The notes under the pieces are model-generated. The model made no database searches. It was not told the origin of the DNA and worked only from the letters and a program-made list of their open reading frames with translations. The position numbers and the translations under genes were made by a program. From Prochlorococcus sp. RS04 (GTDB taxonomy: Bacteria; Cyanobacteriota; Cyanobacteriia; PCC-6307; Cyanobiaceae): a DNA stretch of 64,000 nucleotides. The stretch spans positions 62,001 through 126,000 of the forward strand of contig NZ_CP018346.1 in NCBI RefSeq assembly GCF_001989455.1. Direction: 5' to 3'. Positions 35,246 to 45,326 of this stretch are shown one piece after another. Numbering within the stretch: position 1 is the stretch's first letter; every line of letters starts with the position of its first letter.

Positions 35246-36127
35246 GTGTCATTAATCGACTGGTTTGCCGCAAGGCGCAAAGATCAATTTGTTGGGAAAG
35301 TTTCCCAAGATACTGACGAAGGAGATGGATTGTGGGTTAAATGTTCTGAGTGTTCGCAAGTAGCCTATAGAAAAGACCTAATATCAAATTTCAATGTTTG
35401 TAGTAATTGTGGACACCACAATAGGATTAATAGCGATGAAAGGATAAATATAATTGCTGATAAAAATTCATTTAAAGAATTTGATAGTTCACTAAGTCCT
35501 ACAGATCCTTTAGGTTTTAAAGATAGAAGAGCGTATGCTGATCGAATTAAAGAAAGTCAAGCAGGTACAGGTTTAAGAGATGGAGTCGTAACAGGTATCT
35601 GTTCTGTGAATTCAATGCCTTTAGCATTAGCTGTTATGGATTTTAGATTTATGGGAGGATCCATGGGTTCAGTAGTTGGTGAAAAAATTACAAGGATAAT
35701 TGAGAGAGCAACTTTGGAAAATTTTCCAATTCTTATTGTTTGCGCATCAGGCGGAGCAAGGATGCAAGAAGGTATGTTAAGTCTCATGCAAATGGCAAAA
35801 ATATCTGGAGCACTAAAAAAACATAAAGAGAAAAATCTCCTATATATGCCCTTATTAACTCATCCAACTACTGGAGGGGTAACAGCCAGCTTTGCGATGT
35901 TAGGTGATTTAATTTTGGCGGAACCTAAAGCACTTATTGGATTTGCTGGAAGAAGGGTTATAGAGCAAACATTAAGAGAAAAATTACCCGATAATTTTCA
36001 AACAGCTGAATATCTGCTTGAGCATGGTTTTGTTGATGTAATTGTGAAACGAAAAGATCTCAAGGATACTCTGACTAAAATTTTAAAAATTCATGGTGTA
36101 AAAGAACTTGCAGAAGCAAATATATAA
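35246..36127 (+). CDS. accD: Acetyl-CoA carboxylase carboxyltransferase beta subunit
   Basis: Transfers carboxyl from biotin to acetyl-CoA, first committed step of fatty acid synthesis. 293 aa; N-terminal zinc ribbon with C33-x2-C36 and C52-x2-C55, then the crotonase-like domain with [17 protein letters not shown] and [15 protein letters not shown] start ([14 protein letters not shown]). The alpha subunit is elsewhere. Confidence 0.97.
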   Translation: MSLIDWFAARRKDQFVGKVSQDTDEGDGLWVKCSECSQVAYRKDLISNFNVCSNCGHHNRINSDERINIIADKNSFKEFDSSLSPTDPLGFKDRRAYADRIKESQAGTGLRDGVVTGICSVNSMPLALAVMDFRFMGGSMGSVVGEKITRIIERATLENFPILIVCASGGARMQEGMLSLMQMAKISGALKKHKEKNLLYMPLLTHPTTGGVTASFAMLGDLILAEPKALIGFAGRRVIEQTLREKLPDNFQTAEYLLEHGFVDVIVKRKDLKDTLTKILKIHGVKELAEANI

Positions 36128-36128
36128 A

Positions 36129-36521
36129 ATGAGTATAATTTCAAATTTCTTTTATTTTTCTTTAAGCCTTTTATTTTTTATTTTAAATTTTGCGCCATAT
36201 TCTTATGGGATAGGAAATGTTGACTGGGTGCTACTAAAAGAGAATAGTGAAGGGAAAGAATGGCTTGATAAAGGCAGTATTAAGCCTTTTCCAAATGGTG
36301 AAATCAGTGTCTTAACAAAGTTCTTCAAAAATCCAACTAATTCTGATGATGATGGAGAGTTATCACTTTATGTAATGAGAATTAATTGCGATGAAAAAAA
36401 GTTTAAAGATACTTCCATAAATGGAATACCTCAATTCAATTCAAAATGGCAAACTTCAAATAATGATGAACTCATAGATGTTGTTATTGAAAATAGTTGT
36501 TCAGAGTTTATTAATGGATAA
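36129..36521 (+). CDS. Small exported hypothetical protein (130 aa)
   Basis: I choose the ATG at 36129 (MSIISNFFYF), one base after the accD stop; an upstream TTG in the same frame would overlap accD. The first ~28 residues are a signal peptide (hydrophobic core, cleavage around YSYG). The mature protein has a pair of Cys near NCDEKKF and SCSEF that could form a disulfide. The family is not recognised. It is followed after 2 bases by the oxidoreductase gene. Confidence 0.65.
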   Translation: MSIISNFFYFSLSLLFFILNFAPYSYGIGNVDWVLLKENSEGKEWLDKGSIKPFPNGEISVLTKFFKNPTNSDDDGELSLYVMRINCDEKKFKDTSINGIPQFNSKWQTSNNDELIDVVIENSCSEFING

Positions 36522-36523
36522 GA

Positions 36524-37621
36524 ATGAATTCTAAAAATAAAAAATTAAAAATAGCAATTGCTGGACTAGGGTTTGGTAAAAATGTTCATTTAGAGGCATT
36601 AAAAGAGTCTGATTACTTAACTCCTGTAGCAATTTATCATTACGAGAAAAAACAAAAATCGATATTAGAAAAAGAAACGGGCTTAGATTTTTTTCATGAT
36701 TGGAATGACTTAATTAAATCTCCAGAAATTGATGGGATCATTATTGCTACCCCTCCTGAATCAAGATTTAAATTAGCAAAAAGCGCACTTGAGAACAATA
36801 AAAATTTGCTACTAGAAAAACCTGTTTCAATATCTTCCCTTGAAATTGAAGAGCTTCAGAGAATATCTTTGATTAATAATTTAAGCGTATGTGTTGATTT
36901 TGAATATAGGGCAGTACCTCTTTTCCTTCAGACAAAAAAACTTATTGATGAAAATATCTTAGGAGATATATATCTAGTCAAATTAGATTGGTTAATGGGC
37001 AGTAGATCCGACCCCAAAAGATCCTGGAATTGGTATTCATTGGAAGAAAAAGGTGGAGGAGTTATTGGCGCTTTAGGTACTCATGCATTCGATATGTTGA
37101 ATTGGTTTTTTGGAGAAGCAATAAACGTGTCTGGCAAGTTAGCAACATCAATAAAAAAAAGACCTTTACCTAATTCATCTGATTTAAATGATGTTACGAG
37201 TGAAGATGTATGTTTAGCCAATATAGAAATATCAAACTACAGCTCAAATCTTGTTCCATGTCAGGTATCTTTATCATCAATTTCTAAAAATGGTAGAGGA
37301 TTTAGTTTAGAAATATATGGAAGCGAAGGTTCACTAATTCTTAAAAGCGAAAACCAAAAAGATTATGTACATGGTTTTAATTTGAAATTTTCAAACAACG
37401 AAAATAAAATACAAAATCTAACTGCAGATTTAAGTTTTAATTTTGAAAAAACATGGACTGATGGAAGAATAGCTCCAGTTTTGAGAATTCAAAATTTATG
37501 GGCTCAGAGTATAATTAATGGAACACCTGTAATCCCAGGCTTATGCGAGGGACTTGCAAGTCATAAAGTTTGCGAAGCTATAAGAGAATCGTCGAAGAGC
37601 GGGTTAAATATAAAAATATAG
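36524..37621 (+). CDS. Gfo/Idh/MocA-family oxidoreductase
   Basis: 365 aa NAD(P)-dependent oxidoreductase. Rossmann motif AGLGFGKNVHLEAL near residues 13-26, then the EKP motif (LLLEKPVSIS) and a substrate-domain segment GVIGALGTHAFDMLNWFFGEA containing the conserved histidine. Substrate cannot be told, usually a sugar or inositol derivative. Co-directional with the exported protein and aldolase. Confidence 0.85.
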   Translation: MNSKNKKLKIAIAGLGFGKNVHLEALKESDYLTPVAIYHYEKKQKSILEKETGLDFFHDWNDLIKSPEIDGIIIATPPESRFKLAKSALENNKNLLLEKPVSISSLEIEELQRISLINNLSVCVDFEYRAVPLFLQTKKLIDENILGDIYLVKLDWLMGSRSDPKRSWNWYSLEEKGGGVIGALGTHAFDMLNWFFGEAINVSGKLATSIKKRPLPNSSDLNDVTSEDVCLANIEISNYSSNLVPCQVSLSSISKNGRGFSLEIYGSEGSLILKSENQKDYVHGFNLKFSNNENKIQNLTADLSFNFEKTWTDGRIAPVLRIQNLWAQSIINGTPVIPGLCEGLASHKVCEAIRESSKSGLNIKI

Positions 37622-37713
37622 ATTTTGTATATCTAATTACGTGACATTTGATCCCTCTTTGTACTAAACTCGCGGAAACAAGTGCTTTGTATAGCATCTA
37701 ACTTATTTTAATT

Positions 37714-38787
37714 ATGGCCCTCGTTCCACTAAGACTACTTTTAGATCACGCTGCTGAGAATGGTTACGGTATTCCAGCTTTCAATGTTAATAATCTTGAG
37801 CAAGTTCAAGCAATCATGGAAGCAGCATATGAAACTGATAGTCCTGTAATCCTCCAAGCTTCAAGAGGGGCAAGAAATTATGCAGGAGAAATTTTCCTAC
37901 GTCATCTAATCCTTGCTGCTACAGAAACATATCCTAATATTCCAGTGGTAATGCACCAAGACCACGGTAATGAGCCATCAACATGTTATTCAGCAGCAAT
38001 AAATGGTTTCACATCAGTAATGATGGACGGTTCTCTAGAGGCAGATGCAAAAACACCTGCTAGTTACGAATATAATGTTGCAGTTACTAAAAAAGTAGTA
38101 GATTTTGCTCATTCAGTTGGAGTTAGTGTTGAAGGAGAGTTGGGTTGCTTAGGTTCATTAGAGACAGGAAAAGGTGAAGCGGAAGATGGTCATGGATTTG
38201 AAGGTGAACTTTCTACAGATATGCTTTTGACTGATCCTGAAGAAGCTGCAGATTTTGTAGCCAAAACAAAAGTCGATGCTTTAGCTATTGCTATAGGAAC
38301 AAGTCATGGTGCTTATAAATTTACAAGAAAACCTACAGGAGAAGTTCTTGCAATAAGCAGAATTGCTGAAATTCATAAAGCACTTCCAAATACCCATCTT
38401 GTAATGCATGGATCTAGTTCGGTTCCTCAAGAATGGTTGGATATCATTAACAAATATGGCGGTGAAATCCCTCAAACATATGGTGTTCCTGTTGAAGAAA
38501 TTCAAGAGGGAATAAGAAATGGAGTTAGGAAAGTCAACATTGATACTGATAACAGACTTGCTTTCACTGCCGCGGTTAGAGAGGCAGCATTTGCTGATAA
38601 GGCAAACTTCGACCCAAGACATTTCAACAAGCCTGCCAGAAAATACATGAAGCAAGTTTGTCTTGATAGATACAAGCAGTTCTGGTGCGAAGGTCAAGCA
38701 AGTAAGATCAAACAAAACAGCACTAATTATTTTGCTGATCTTTATGCAAAAGGTGATTTGGATCCAAAAGTAAAAGCTACTGTTTAA
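37714..38787 (+). CDS. fbaA: Fructose-bisphosphate aldolase, class II
   Basis: Zn-dependent aldolase for Calvin cycle and glycolysis, 357 aa, of the CbbA (Calvin) subtype. Conserved HQDHGNE with His81, Asp83 and His84 near the Zn site, EGELGCLG and [16 protein letters not shown]-type segments, and [10 protein letters not shown]. Codon use is richer in G+C than neighbours, expected of a highly expressed gene. Followed by a hairpin terminator. Confidence 0.97.
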   Translation: MALVPLRLLLDHAAENGYGIPAFNVNNLEQVQAIMEAAYETDSPVILQASRGARNYAGEIFLRHLILAATETYPNIPVVMHQDHGNEPSTCYSAAINGFTSVMMDGSLEADAKTPASYEYNVAVTKKVVDFAHSVGVSVEGELGCLGSLETGKGEAEDGHGFEGELSTDMLLTDPEEAADFVAKTKVDALAIAIGTSHGAYKFTRKPTGEVLAISRIAEIHKALPNTHLVMHGSSSVPQEWLDIINKYGGEIPQTYGVPVEEIQEGIRNGVRKVNIDTDNRLAFTAAVREAAFADKANFDPRHFNKPARKYMKQVCLDRYKQFWCEGQASKIKQNSTNYFADLYAKGDLDPKVKATV

Positions 38788-38801
38788 TTTCTTCCCAAAT
38801 T

Positions 38802-38837
38802 AAAAAAAAGACCTCCATAATTGGGAGTCTTTTTTTT
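38802..38837. terminator. Hairpin terminator shared by fbaA and purQ
   Basis: Left arm AAAAGA-C-CTCC and right arm GGAG-TCTTTT form a stem with one bulged C and a loop ATAATTG, flanked by A and T runs on both strands. It lies between the convergent fbaA and purQ stops and can act in both directions. Confidence 0.75.
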
Positions 38838-39501
38838 ATTTCAATATTAATGATTTTAATGTAAAGAGACCATCAGTCCCACCAATTGTCTCGTCGCATG
38901 CTCGCTCTGGATGAGGCATTAAACCAAGAACATTTCCCTTCTCATTAGTTATGCCTGCGATATCGAATGAGGATCCATTGGGATTATTCTTATATCTTAA
39001 AGCGATCAACTCATTATCTACAAGTTTCTTTAAAGTATCAGAATCACAATGATATCTTCCTTCCCCATGCGCTATTGGCAACTTAATTGTTTGTTTTTCA
39101 TCTACATTGTTGAACCAACCTCCTTTTGAAGAAACTATATCAAGTTCAACATCATCACAGATGAAATTAAGATTTTTATTTGCAGTAAGGGCACCAGGCA
39201 AAAACCCTGATTCTGTCAAAATTTGAAACCCATTACAAATTCCTAAAACTCTTTTCCCGCTTTTAACAAACTCATCCAAGGCATTTATTAATGGAGAGAA
39301 TCTCGCAATTGCTCCGCATCTTAAATAATCACCATAGCTAAATCCTCCGGGTAAAACTATTGCATCTACATCACTTAAATCTGAAGACTCATGCCACAAA
39401 TATTTTGTTCTTATGTCTAAACAACCTTCCAACGCCCATGAAACATCACGATCACAATTAGAACCAGGGAAGACAACAACTCCTACAGTAAAATTATCCA
39501 T
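38836..39501 (-). CDS. purQ: FGAM synthase, glutaminase subunit PurQ
   Basis: 221 aa class I glutamine amidotransferase subunit that supplies ammonia for purine synthesis (formylglycinamidine ribonucleotide). The catalytic Cys89 lies in LGICNGFQ; the His-Glu pair is in the [10 protein letters not shown] region. Belongs to the three-part form with PurS (next gene) and PurL (not in this window). Confidence 0.97.
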   Translation of the reverse strand: MDNFTVGVVVFPGSNCDRDVSWALEGCLDIRTKYLWHESSDLSDVDAIVLPGGFSYGDYLRCGAIARFSPLINALDEFVKSGKRVLGICNGFQILTESGFLPGALTANKNLNFICDDVELDIVSSKGGWFNNVDEKQTIKLPIAHGEGRYHCDSDTLKKLVDNELIALRYKNNPNGSSFDIAGITNEKGNVLGLMPHPERACDETIGGTDGLFTLKSLILK

Positions 39502-39502
39502 C

Positions 39503-39757
39503 TTATAATTTTTCTAGTGAATACTCATAATCTTCAATAACAGTATTTGCGAATAACCTATCACACAATAAATCAATTTTTTCTCTTACTTCTTTTTCAC
39601 CATTACCTTCTATTTTTACCTCAATCATTTTTCCTATACGTAATGATTTAATTCCCTCGGCTCCAAGTTTTATAGAAGCAGATTTGGTAGCTTCCCCTGC
39701 TGGATCTAAAACTGAGGGTCTTAGTCTTACAAAAACTTTTACAGCAAATTGGTCCAA
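39503..39757 (-). CDS. purS: FGAM synthase subunit PurS
   Basis: 84 aa small structural subunit of the three-part FGAM synthase. It has the family pattern [22 protein letters not shown] and a central [13 protein letters not shown] strand. One base upstream of purQ, so translationally coupled. 97 bases of AT-rich sequence lie upstream before the zinc-ribbon gene. Confidence 0.95.
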   Translation of the reverse strand: MDQFAVKVFVRLRPSVLDPAGEATKSASIKLGAEGIKSLRIGKMIEVKIEGNGEKEVREKIDLLCDRLFANTVIEDYEYSLEKL

Positions 39758-39854
39758 TTAAAAATTAATTTCTACTAGAAGATTAGTTTAAATTTTTATA
39801 AAAAGTACTATTGATTAATAAACAAATATTTTTACCTCAAGGTTTTCTGAGTAA

Positions 39855-40088
39855 TTAAATGTTTATGAAGCCTCTACCAAAACAAACTAAGCAAGTTCTT
39901 CTTGAATTTTCATGAGTTTTGAAATTTCCTGCGCCTCCACATTTTGAACATTTTATTTTATCAATTGATGTAACGCCGTCAGAGATTATTTGTTTTAAAG
40001 CAATTTTTGGATTTTCCATATTGGGCTGTCTACTGTAGTAAGTATCCCGACAGCTAACTATAAAGTCAAATTGCAATTTTTGGATCAC
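39855..40088 (-). CDS. DnaJ-like zinc-finger small protein (77 aa)
   Basis: The C-terminal part has two Cys-x2-Cys-x-Gly-x-Gly-type knuckles (CSKCGGAGNF and CLVCFGRGF), as in the DnaJ zinc-binding repeat. Two starts are possible: the ATG at 40088 (77 aa, overlapping the COG0523 gene end by 23 bases) or the ATG at 40019 (54 aa). I cannot decide. Cyanobacteria have small proteins of this type near thylakoid or metal genes; no specific role is known. Confidence 0.65.
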   Translation of the reverse strand: MIQKLQFDFIVSCRDTYYSRQPNMENPKIALKQIISDGVTSIDKIKCSKCGGAGNFKTHENSRRTCLVCFGRGFINI

Positions 40089-41130
40089 TTAAAATCTTAA
40101 ATTTCTCTTTAATTTTTCTATTGAAAGTTTTTATAGATTTTTCATCAAAAGAAATTATTACTAATTCAAGCCCAGCATTATCATTTGGTCTCCAACAATT
40201 GTCTGGAGCTTCTTCAAACCAAGTATTAATTTTCTTTCCGACAATTTGTATTTGTAAAGGTAATGATTTGTTTGGTATCCAAATACGTCCTTTTATTCGA
40301 AGAATGTTTAGTTCATCCAAGATTTTTGTCATCTCCTTTTCAAAGTCATTTTTTTCAAGGAAATAATTTAATTTAAATGAATCTGATACAAGCTCAACAT
40401 GATTATGGTCATGTTCTTCAGTTAAAAATTCTTTATAAGTCTCTTTTTTTAAATTAAAGTCGAATAGATAGTTTAAATCAATTTTGCCGTTCTTAGATTT
40501 AAGGACTGGTGTAGATGAGTTTAGACTTCCTTGAATTTTATTTTTTACAACGTTAAACTGATCATCATTTAAGATATCTGATCTTGAGACTAAAACGATA
40601 TCAGAAACTTCTAGTTGCTCCTCAAAAAGTTCATCTATAGTGGCGTTGTGATCAATTTTATCTGTTTCATTATATTGTTTTGTTATTTTATTTAAATCAT
40701 TAATTGGTGAACCATTAAGCATTGATTCTCCATTAACGATGCCAACAACAACATCAAGGTAGATGGAAGACCTAATCTCAGGCCAATTAAGTGCTTGAAT
40801 TAAGGGAATTGGTAGTGCCAAGCCACTTGTTTCGATAATTATTGATTCGATAGGAGGATTAAATTCTAGGAGAGCTTTTATTGATGGAACAAAATCATCT
40901 TGAACAGTACAACATAAACATCCATTGTTTAATTCGATAACGCAGTCTTCTTCAGATTGATCACATTTATCACAACTTTTAATCAAATCACCGTCAATTC
41001 CAACATCACCAAATTCATTAATTATTAAACCAAATTTTTTATTACTTTCTTTTAATAGATATCTTAGAAAAGTTGTTTTACCTGAGCCAAGAAATCCCGA
41101 AACAACTATAACTGGTATTTTTTTTTTCAT
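40066..41130 (-). CDS. COG0523 GTPase (CobW/ZNG1-type metallochaperone)
   Basis: 354 aa GTPase of the G3E family. Walker A GFLGSGKT starts at residue 12; the family metal motif C71-x-C73-C74 (GCLCC) follows, preceded by an extra Cys cluster (C53, C56, C63). A His/Asp stretch (EEHDHNHVE) in the C-terminal half may bind metal. The family inserts or moves zinc, cobalt or other metals; which metal is not shown. It sits between a zinc-finger gene and a lumenal pentapeptide gene on the same strand. Confidence 0.9.
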   Translation of the reverse strand: MKKKIPVIVVSGFLGSGKTTFLRYLLKESNKKFGLIINEFGDVGIDGDLIKSCDKCDQSEEDCVIELNNGCLCCTVQDDFVPSIKALLEFNPPIESIIIETSGLALPIPLIQALNWPEIRSSIYLDVVVGIVNGESMLNGSPINDLNKITKQYNETDKIDHNATIDELFEEQLEVSDIVLVSRSDILNDDQFNVVKNKIQGSLNSSTPVLKSKNGKIDLNYLFDFNLKKETYKEFLTEEHDHNHVELVSDSFKLNYFLEKNDFEKEMTKILDELNILRIKGRIWIPNKSLPLQIQIVGKKINTWFEEAPDNCWRPNDNAGLELVIISFDEKSIKTFNRKIKEKFKILSDPKIAI

Positions 41131-41139
41131 CTTTGATGA

Positions 41140-41652
41140 TTAACAACCCAAGCTATATTCTGTACTCTCTCCTGTAGAACTATTTGTGCCATTAGCAATC
41201 GCACATAGTTGTTTTTGTTGTGTACGACTAAGAACAGCATCAGTAAAATCTGCACCATCTATTTTTGCTCCTTCAAAATTGCTCTCCATTAATAAAGCAT
41301 TTGTAAAGTTAACATCCGAAAGATCCGCATTTGTAAAGTCTGTTGCGTAAGCTAATGCATCTCTTAAATTGGCTCCAGTAAACTTTGAGTCTTGCAATTT
41401 ACTATTATTGAAAACCGCGCCCTCTAAATTACTTTCACTGAAATTAAACCCATTCAAATCAAACTTAACGTATTCGTTACCGCTTAAGTCTTGACCATGC
41501 ATATCTGGCTCTAAATTAAGGTCTTGCTGGTTTCTAATCTCAGGAGGTCTTTTAGCCCATGCAGAATTTACAGAATTAAAAAATAAAATCCCAACGAATA
41601 ATAAAGTAATTAGTGCATTCTTTAGTGAGTGAGAAACAATTGATTTAATCAT
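41140..41652 (-). CDS. Exported pentapeptide-repeat protein
   Basis: 170 aa. A signal peptide of about 33 residues ends AWA, then a run of pentapeptide repeats in the A(D/N)LxX style (SNLEGAVFNNSKL, ANLRDALAYATDF, ADLSDVNFTNAL, ANFEG-type) forming a right-handed beta-helix. Two Cys near the C-terminus could form a disulfide. Likely in the thylakoid lumen, as known for similar cyanobacterial proteins; function is unknown. Confidence 0.85.
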   Translation of the reverse strand: MIKSIVSHSLKNALITLLFVGILFFNSVNSAWAKRPPEIRNQQDLNLEPDMHGQDLSGNEYVKFDLNGFNFSESNLEGAVFNNSKLQDSKFTGANLRDALAYATDFTNADLSDVNFTNALLMESNFEGAKIDGADFTDAVLSRTQQKQLCAIANGTNSSTGESTEYSLGC

Positions 41653-41715
41653 AATAAGACTGTATTTTAGAACTTAAGTATTTAAAGTTTGTAAGAGTAT
41701 CTTAAAGGAAAATAT

Positions 41716-42333
41716 ATGGCAATGTCACTAAAGGTTATTGTTCCTCCTCATCCATTAATAAAACATTGGCTTTCAATATTGCGAGAAAAAAATACTCCAA
41801 ACATTTTGTACTCAACTGGATATGAGCAATTAGGAAAATGGCTTACATATGAAGCATTACGTAATTGGCTGCCATATAAAAAAGAAATAGTAAATACTGA
41901 TAATGGAGACACAGATGGATTCTTTATTAATAATGATTATCCAATAAAAGTGCTCGCAATGTTACCCGAAGGGTTATCTCTTTGGTTTGGATCTAAAGAA
42001 GTAATTCCTAATTCAACTCTCTCATTAGGAGAACTTCCTAAAACTATTGAATCAAATGAAGGAGTTATATTTTATTCAGAACAAATAACAACAAAATCAG
42101 CAACATTAGAAACTTTAATTAAATTAAAGGAATTAGGTGTTGATTCAAATAGGATTCTTTTAATAACTGCTATTTGCTCAAATAAAGGATTAAATGAAAT
42201 TGCGAAATTACTCCCTAATCAGGTAATTTACACTTCTTGCATAGATGAGGAAGACGAAAAAACACAATTATTAGTACCGGGTATTGGGAATCCTCTATCG
42301 CGTTTAAGTACTATATTTCAAGATAAGAACTAA
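41716..42333 (+). CDS. Uracil phosphoribosyltransferase-like protein, degenerate PRPP site
   Basis: 205 aa with the type I phosphoribosyltransferase layout of UPRT: N-terminal VIVPPHPLIKHWLSILRE, helix and strand order kept, and a C-terminal PGIGNPLSRL like the UPRT uracil-binding loop. The PRPP-binding loop, D-P-M-L-A-T-G-G in E. coli Upp, reads YSEQITTK here (residues 120-127), and the earlier RAG segment is replaced by LPEGLSLWFG. So it is probably not an active UPRT. Cyanobacterial relatives exist, and a regulatory or structural role is possible. Confidence 0.7.
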   Translation: MAMSLKVIVPPHPLIKHWLSILREKNTPNILYSTGYEQLGKWLTYEALRNWLPYKKEIVNTDNGDTDGFFINNDYPIKVLAMLPEGLSLWFGSKEVIPNSTLSLGELPKTIESNEGVIFYSEQITTKSATLETLIKLKELGVDSNRILLITAICSNKGLNEIAKLLPNQVIYTSCIDEEDEKTQLLVPGIGNPLSRLSTIFQDKN

Positions 42334-42362
42334 TATAGAATATAGGAGTAAATATTTTACCA

Positions 42363-42653
42363 ATGTCTGAATACAGAGATTCGTCTTCAAATAATCTTTT
42401 ATCATTAATAAGCGGTGCTTTTATTGGAGCAGCAGGTCTAGCTTGGTGGTTAATATCCGAGGCAGACAAAAGAAAGGAGGAAAAAAAACAAAAAGCAATG
42501 ATGTATTCCTCCAGAATTCAAGATGGCTCAGAAGCGATTGATTCAAATGAAAATATAAATGAAGTTGAAGGAGAGAATCTGGAGAAGAAAGTTGAGCAAC
42601 TTAATTCTGCAATTGCTGATGTGAGGAAGCAACTTGAAGAGTTGGGGCAATAG
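42363..42653 (+). CDS. Small membrane-anchored coiled-coil protein (96 aa)
   Basis: 96 aa with one transmembrane helix near residues 11-29 (LLSLISGAFIGAAGLAWWLI), a basic segment (ADKRKEEKKQKA), an acidic linker and a C-terminal coiled coil (LEKKVEQLNSAIADVRKQLEELG). Looks like a membrane-tethered structural or division-related factor; the family is not recognised. Located between the UPRT-like gene and ilvD. Confidence 0.7.
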   Translation: MSEYRDSSSNNLLSLISGAFIGAAGLAWWLISEADKRKEEKKQKAMMYSSRIQDGSEAIDSNENINEVEGENLEKKVEQLNSAIADVRKQLEELGQ

Positions 42654-42676
42654 AATAAAAAAGGTTCTCAAATAAT

Positions 42677-44350
42677 ATGAATAAACTCAGATCATCTGCA
42701 ATAACCCAAGGTGTGCAAAGATCACCTAACAGATCCATGTTAAGAGCCGTTGGATTTAATGATGAAGATTTTAATAAACCTATTATTGGAGTTGCAAATG
42801 GATACAGCACCATAACACCATGCAATATGGGTTTAAATAAGTTAGCTCTAAAAGCTGAAGAGTCTATAAAAAGATCAGGTGGGATGCCTCAGATGTTTGG
42901 GACTATAACAGTAAGTGATGGGATTTCTATGGGAACAGAGGGCATGAAATATTCCCTAGTTTCAAGAGAAGTTATTGCTGATTCAATTGAAACAGCATGC
43001 AATGCTCAGAGTATGGATGGAGTACTTGCTATAGGTGGATGTGATAAAAATATGCCGGGTGCCATGATTGCGATTGCAAGAATGAATATTCCCTCAATTT
43101 TCATTTATGGAGGGACAATAAAGCCTGGGAAATTGCATGGAGAAGATCTTACTGTTGTTAGTGCATTTGAAGCTGTTGGACAATTAACATCAGGCAAAAT
43201 TAATGAAGAAAGGCTAATCCAAGTTGAGAAAAATTGTATTCCTGGTGCTGGTAGCTGTGGAGGAATGTTTACCGCTAATACAATGTCTGCGGTTATTGAA
43301 GTATTAGGGTTAAGTCTTCCTCACAGTTCCACTATGGCTGCTGAAGATCTTGAAAAAGAACTAAGTGCTGATAAAAGTGCTGAGATATTAGTCTCTGCAA
43401 TAGAAAAAGATATAAGACCTCTAGACCTAATGACAAAGAAAGCATTTGAAAACGCAATATCAGTAATTATGGCAATTGGCGGGTCAACAAATGCGGTATT
43501 GCACATCCTAGCTATTGCAAATACTGCAGGAATAGATATCAACATTAATGATTTTGAGAGAATCAGACAAAAAGTACCCGTTATTTGTGACCTTAAACCG
43601 AGTGGTAAATATGTGACGGTAGATCTTCATAAGGCAGGTGGGATTCCACAAGTAATGAAAATACTTTTGAATGCAGGATTAATTCATGGTGATTGCAAAA
43701 ACATTGAAGGCAAAACCATCTCAGAATACTTACAGAATATTCCAGATAAGCCTCCAACAAATCAAAATGTCATAAGAGACATAGATGACCCTCTTTATAA
43801 AAAAGGACATCTAGCGATATTAAAAGGTAACTTAGCGAGCGAAGGTTCTGTAGCCAAAATTAGCGGCGTAAAAAACCCTGTATTAACAGGTCCAGCAAAG
43901 ATTTTTGAAAGTGAAGAGGATTGTTTAAAATCGATATTAAATAACGACATCAAAGCTGGTGATGTTGTTGTTATTAGAAATGAAGGTCCTGTTGGAGGTC
44001 CAGGCATGAGAGAAATGTTAGCTCCAACATCTGCGATTGTTGGTCAAGGGCTAGGGGAGAAGGTGGCTTTAATTACCGATGGCAGATTTAGCGGGGGTAC
44101 CTATGGTCTTGTTGTGGGTCACATAGCTCCAGAGGCTGCTGTAGGAGGAAATATAGCTTTAATAAAACAAGGTGACTTAATTACAGTAGATGCTGTAAAA
44201 CAACTAATTGAGGTTGATTTATCTGACGAAGAATTAGAAAAAAGAAAAAAAGATTGGGTAAAACCTATTCAAAAATACAAAAGAGGAATTCTTTCGAAAT
44301 ATTCGAGAATCGTAAGCACATCAAGTTTAGGGGCTGTTACTGATTTATAA
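42677..44350 (+). CDS. ilvD: Dihydroxy-acid dehydratase
   Basis: Penultimate enzyme of valine and isoleucine synthesis, 557 aa, a Fe-S dehydratase. Cys motifs [10 protein letters not shown] and [14 protein letters not shown] are present, with the C-terminal [19 protein letters not shown]. Located after the coiled-coil gene with a 23-base gap. Confidence 0.98.
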   Translation: MNKLRSSAITQGVQRSPNRSMLRAVGFNDEDFNKPIIGVANGYSTITPCNMGLNKLALKAEESIKRSGGMPQMFGTITVSDGISMGTEGMKYSLVSREVIADSIETACNAQSMDGVLAIGGCDKNMPGAMIAIARMNIPSIFIYGGTIKPGKLHGEDLTVVSAFEAVGQLTSGKINEERLIQVEKNCIPGAGSCGGMFTANTMSAVIEVLGLSLPHSSTMAAEDLEKELSADKSAEILVSAIEKDIRPLDLMTKKAFENAISVIMAIGGSTNAVLHILAIANTAGIDININDFERIRQKVPVICDLKPSGKYVTVDLHKAGGIPQVMKILLNAGLIHGDCKNIEGKTISEYLQNIPDKPPTNQNVIRDIDDPLYKKGHLAILKGNLASEGSVAKISGVKNPVLTGPAKIFESEEDCLKSILNNDIKAGDVVVIRNEGPVGGPGMREMLAPTSAIVGQGLGEKVALITDGRFSGGTYGLVVGHIAPEAAVGGNIALIKQGDLITVDAVKQLIEVDLSDEELEKRKKDWVKPIQKYKRGILSKYSRIVSTSSLGAVTDL

Positions 44351-44371
44351 ATCAGCTCAAATTTTATTTTC

Positions 44372-44758
44372 TTAATCAATAAAACTTTTTATCCTATTTG
44401 CTAAATTTTCCAATCTAGCGCTGTATTTTGGTGAGTTGCATTTTTTCCCATTATTGCTATCCATCCATAATGTTTTAACTCCACACCATAATATTGGTTC
44501 ATCAGGGAAGTTAAGCTTAGAGATTACTAAAACCAACTCTTTATTTGATTTAAAAAGTTCTAATTCAAGATCATAAATTTCTAATCTCTTACCTTCTTTA
44601 TCTCGACATAAGATATTAACTGTTAAATCAATATCTTCATCTTCGAATTCGTATTCACCACTTATTTTTACTACAGAATGAACAAAAGGTTTATTTGTTA
44701 AATCTGCTGACTTAGCGATTAAGCTCTCTATATTTTTAGTTGGGTTTTCAAATAACAC
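44372..44758 (-). CDS. Hypothetical protein (128 aa)
   Basis: 128-aa soluble protein, not recognised. It has a beta-rich look (YEFEDEDIDLTVNILC, LEIYDLELELF, ELVLVISKLNF), a segment WCGVKTLWMD and a C-terminal helix. Overlaps the 3' end of the CIA30-like gene by 11 bases, so it is probably co-translated with it. Function unknown. Confidence 0.65.
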   Translation of the reverse strand: MLFENPTKNIESLIAKSADLTNKPFVHSVVKISGEYEFEDEDIDLTVNILCRDKEGKRLEIYDLELELFKSNKELVLVISKLNFPDEPILWCGVKTLWMDSNNGKKCNSPKYSARLENLANRIKSFID

Positions 44759-45296
44759 TTATTGATTTAATTAAAACTTTTATTGAACCCTGTTTAAACT
44801 CATTATTAAGTAATCCATCATCACCAAACTTAGAGTGTAGTAGTTGCAATCTTTTAATTTTAGATGGCTTGAATTTAAATGGAAAACGTACTTTATTAGC
44901 TCTTACTGAAGGTTTTAACTCACTAAAAGGAATTTGAATATTTGTTGTCCCGAATTTTTTTGTTGAGAATGATTTAATCCATCTTAGTCCACCCGGAATA
45001 AATTCGGTTAGTCCTAGTAGATCATCTTCACAAGCGACAGCAAATTTAAAAGTTCTTCCTTGTCCATCAATATTTAATTCAAAGGATGAATATTCAGATA
45101 CATTTAAAGTAGGTTTATATACAGACGATCTACAACTAACAAATCCTCCTGCTTTCTCGACAATATTACCCTTTAATATCAAACCCGAATTTGAAATTTC
45201 ACAAGAAGCTGAACTTGATCCGCCCATAACAGTATCGTTTAATGTTTTCCAACCATCGAACTCCTTTTTCTGGAATAAAAATTTTTTCTTACTCAT
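44748..45296 (-). CDS. CIA30-like protein
   Basis: 182 aa. Galactose-binding-type fold of the CIA30 family (complex I intermediate-associated protein 30): WKTLNDTVMGGSSSASCEI, GNIVEKAGGFVSCRS and IPFSELKPSVR are typical. In cyanobacteria this could relate to the NDH-1 complex or to lipid/pigment protein assembly; not shown. Overlaps the next minus-strand gene by 11 bases. Confidence 0.85.
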   Translation of the reverse strand: MSKKKFLFQKKEFDGWKTLNDTVMGGSSSASCEISNSGLILKGNIVEKAGGFVSCRSSVYKPTLNVSEYSSFELNIDGQGRTFKFAVACEDDLLGLTEFIPGGLRWIKSFSTKKFGTTNIQIPFSELKPSVRANKVRFPFKFKPSKIKRLQLLHSKFGDDGLLNNEFKQGSIKVLIKSISVI

Positions 45297-45326
45297 TAAA
45301 TAATTTAAATTATTAATAGACTTTAA

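Noticed and set aside
38281-38715. 144-residue frame antisense to fbaA
   Set aside because: fbaA is intact and highly conserved; the opposite frame is open because of its codon bias and has no recognisable motif.
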